A stretch of DNA of 64,000 nucleotides, taken from contig NZ_JAKWJQ010000004.1 of the NCBI RefSeq assembly GCF_022761015.1, positions 248,001-312,000 on the forward strand, given 5' to 3'. Below, one piece after another: positions 62,940-64,000 of the stretch. The DNA comes from Humibacter sp. RRB41 (GTDB lineage Bacteria > Actinomycetota > Actinomycetes > Actinomycetales > Microbacteriaceae). The notes beneath the pieces are model-generated. The model worked only from the letters and a program-made list of their open reading frames with translations, was not told the DNA's origin and ran no database searches. The position numbers were made by a program, and so were the translations under genes. Position 1 is the stretch's first letter. The number at the start of each line of letters is the position of its first letter.

Positions 62940-63010
62940 GGCGAGCCTGCACGCCCGCGGCGAGCAGGCGGGTATTACCCGCTGCCGTGGCGCGGGCGTG
63001 CAGTCTCGCC
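62940..63010. repeat. Hairpin element, copy B
   Basis: GGCGAGCCTGCACGCCCGCG (62940-62959) pairs with CGCGGGCGTGCAGTCTCGCC (62991-63010), 19 of 20 positions. The loop holds the nested palindrome GCGGGTATTACCCGC. Arms, inner hairpin and overall length match copy A at 61731-61801. Confidence 0.8.
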
Positions 63011-63034
63011 CGAACCGGCAGGCTCGGCGGCGCA

Positions 63035-63865
63035 TCACCCCTTCGGGGCGGGGCCGAAGATGCCCGGCCAGAGGGCGGCGGCGAGCGGATAGCCCACGAA
63101 CGACACGATGTCGAGCAGGCTGTGCGCCACGACGAGTGGCGCCGTTCGACCCCAACGCCGATAGCACCAGCCGAAGACGACGCCCATGATGGCGTTCCCG
63201 AAAAACGGCCCGATGCCCTGGTAGAGGTGGTAGCTGCCGCGCACGAGCGCCGACGCGATGATGATCCACCACGAGTTCCAGCCGAGCTGCTTGAGCCGCG
63301 TGAAGAGGTAACCGATCATGATCACTTCTTCTTGCAGAGCGGCTCGCACGGCAGAGAGCACCAGCACCGGCACGGTCCACCAGTACGTGTCGAGAGGGGA
63401 TGCCTGCACATCAACCGTGATACCGACGGCCCGCCCGATCGCGTACAGCGCGAGCCCGGGAACGCCGATCACGAGGAACAGCAGCGTACCGTTGCCGAGA
63501 TCGCGCCACGGCCTGCTCCAGTCGAGCCCTATGCGGCGGAATCCGCTGCGCGCCGGCTGCCAGAGCAGGTAGATCACCAGCGCGACGGCCATGAGAGAGA
63601 ACACGACGTCGAGAAGCTGGTACGTCAGATCCAGCCACGGCGTCGAGGACTGCGACGCATTGAGTTGCGCGCTCTGGTCCTTGAGCGGCGTCGGTGCGGC
63701 GAGCCTCTGGATGATCGTCAGGATCGAATAGATCGCCGACTGCCCGAGCGAGAGCCCGAGGACGATACCGATCTCCCACCACAGGCGGGTGCGTTCTCGT
63801 TTCGGGACGGGCCGTTCCCGAGATGCGGATGCCCGAGCTGGCGTCGGCCCCGGCTCTCCCGTCAT
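63035..63865 (-). CDS. CPBP-family intramembrane glutamic endopeptidase-like protein
   Basis: A 276-residue membrane protein with about eight helices after a basic N-terminus. The CPBP (Abi/Rce1-like) core is visible: ALQEEVIMIGYLFTRLKQLG as motif 1, LVRGSYHLYQG as motif 2, and APLVVAHSLLDI as motif 3. Motif 1 normally reads EExxxR, but here the Arg position is Ile. GAAAGGA lies upstream of the ATG. Prenyl-protein protease-like or bacteriocin-immunity roles are known for the family; none can be assigned here. Confidence 0.85.
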   Translation of the reverse strand: MTGEPGPTPARASASRERPVPKRERTRLWWEIGIVLGLSLGQSAIYSILTIIQRLAAPTPLKDQSAQLNASQSSTPWLDLTYQLLDVVFSLMAVALVIYLLWQPARSGFRRIGLDWSRPWRDLGNGTLLFLVIGVPGLALYAIGRAVGITVDVQASPLDTYWWTVPVLVLSAVRAALQEEVIMIGYLFTRLKQLGWNSWWIIIASALVRGSYHLYQGIGPFFGNAIMGVVFGWCYRRWGRTAPLVVAHSLLDIVSFVGYPLAAALWPGIFGPAPKG

Positions 63866-63951
63866 GCAGACATCCTTTCACCGATCGCCCATACGGCGGG
63901 GCCGCCGAGACGCATCATGTGTGACGCGGAAGAGGTTAAGTGAGGAATCAT

Positions 63952-63975
63952 CAACATTGCTCAAATGTTGCAATG
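63952..63975. repeat. Overlapping AT-rich inverted repeats at the window end
   Basis: CAACATT/AATGTTG (63952-63958 and 63964-63970) and CATTGC/GCAATG (63955-63960 and 63970-63975) overlap, so two alternative hairpins or an operator are possible. The stretch is much richer in A+T than the rest of the window and may belong to the promoter of a gene beyond the edge. Confidence 0.5.
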
Positions 63976-64000
63976 GGCGCTGGAATCACGCACGGGAGTA

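Overview
The window is a stretch of chromosome from a high-G+C actinobacterium, most likely of the family Microbacteriaceae. The reasons are a G+C content of about two thirds, strongly GC-rich third codon positions, a mycothiol-dependent detoxification gene (mca), an NrtR-controlled NAD operon, the order eno-ftsB-DUF501, a DUF6264 gene after ispH, and dispersed intergenic repeats of a kind I associate with this family. There is no phage, plasmid, insertion sequence or CRISPR array. Nearly all of it is housekeeping or conserved family-specific sequence, so the most unusual signals are small: an odd tRNA, repeats, a pseudogene, a skewed hexamer and a recurring leaderless promoter layout.

Layout. 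1-4.5 kb: end of a sugar ABC permease gene, then eno, ftsB, a DUF501 gene and a type II NADH dehydrogenase, closed by strong terminators, followed by a class I tRNA with anticodon UAA. 4.6-11.6 kb: a YdeI-like protein, a dehydrogenase divergent from an MmyB-type regulator, and a tightly overlapping operon of TetR regulator, MFS transporter, PLP enzyme and FAD-dependent lactone/alditol oxidase. 11.8-19.6 kb: LemA and HtpX, a DUF3311/MctP monocarboxylate symporter pair, a YcaQ-like DNA glycosylase divergent from an AI-2E-type exporter, and threonine deaminase. 19.6-28.4 kb: greA, DUF4307, mca and a small membrane partner, an SLC13-like permease, TrhA divergent from uppS, a class V aminotransferase, PIN-PhoH ATPase and a prepilin-type peptidase. 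28.4-39.7 kb: fumC, beta-carbonic anhydrase, DUF4245, xseB, xseA, ispH, DUF6264, fbaA divergent from glpX (opposed glycolytic and gluconeogenic steps), rmuC, an exonuclease and a methyltransferase.

40-50.7 kb: a heterodimeric ABC exporter with one degenerate ATP site, ychF, arfB, a LysR-HTH miniprotein, a TRIC-type channel, an SDR, an Fpg/Nei glycosylase and several small enzymes. 50.8-56.7 kb: the operon nrtR-nadA-nadB-nadC-cysteine desulfurase, which makes NAD de novo from aspartate; the desulfurase can supply sulfur for the NadA iron-sulfur cluster, and a perfect palindrome at the nrtR promoter is the likely operator. 56.8-61.7 kb: a tandem glycine riboswitch and gcvT-gcvH-gcvP, the glycine cleavage system. 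61.8-64 kb: a pseudogene interrupted by one in-frame stop and flanked by two copies of a hairpin element, then a CPBP-family membrane protein.

At about fifteen genes a -10-like hexamer ends six to eight bases before the start codon, with no leader and usually no ribosome binding site, so leaderless transcripts look common here. I found no complete new multi-gene system. The best leads are the class I UAA tRNA, the enrichment of GGATGC/GCATCC, the hairpin pair around the pseudogene, and the MFS/PLP/FAD operon of unknown substrate.
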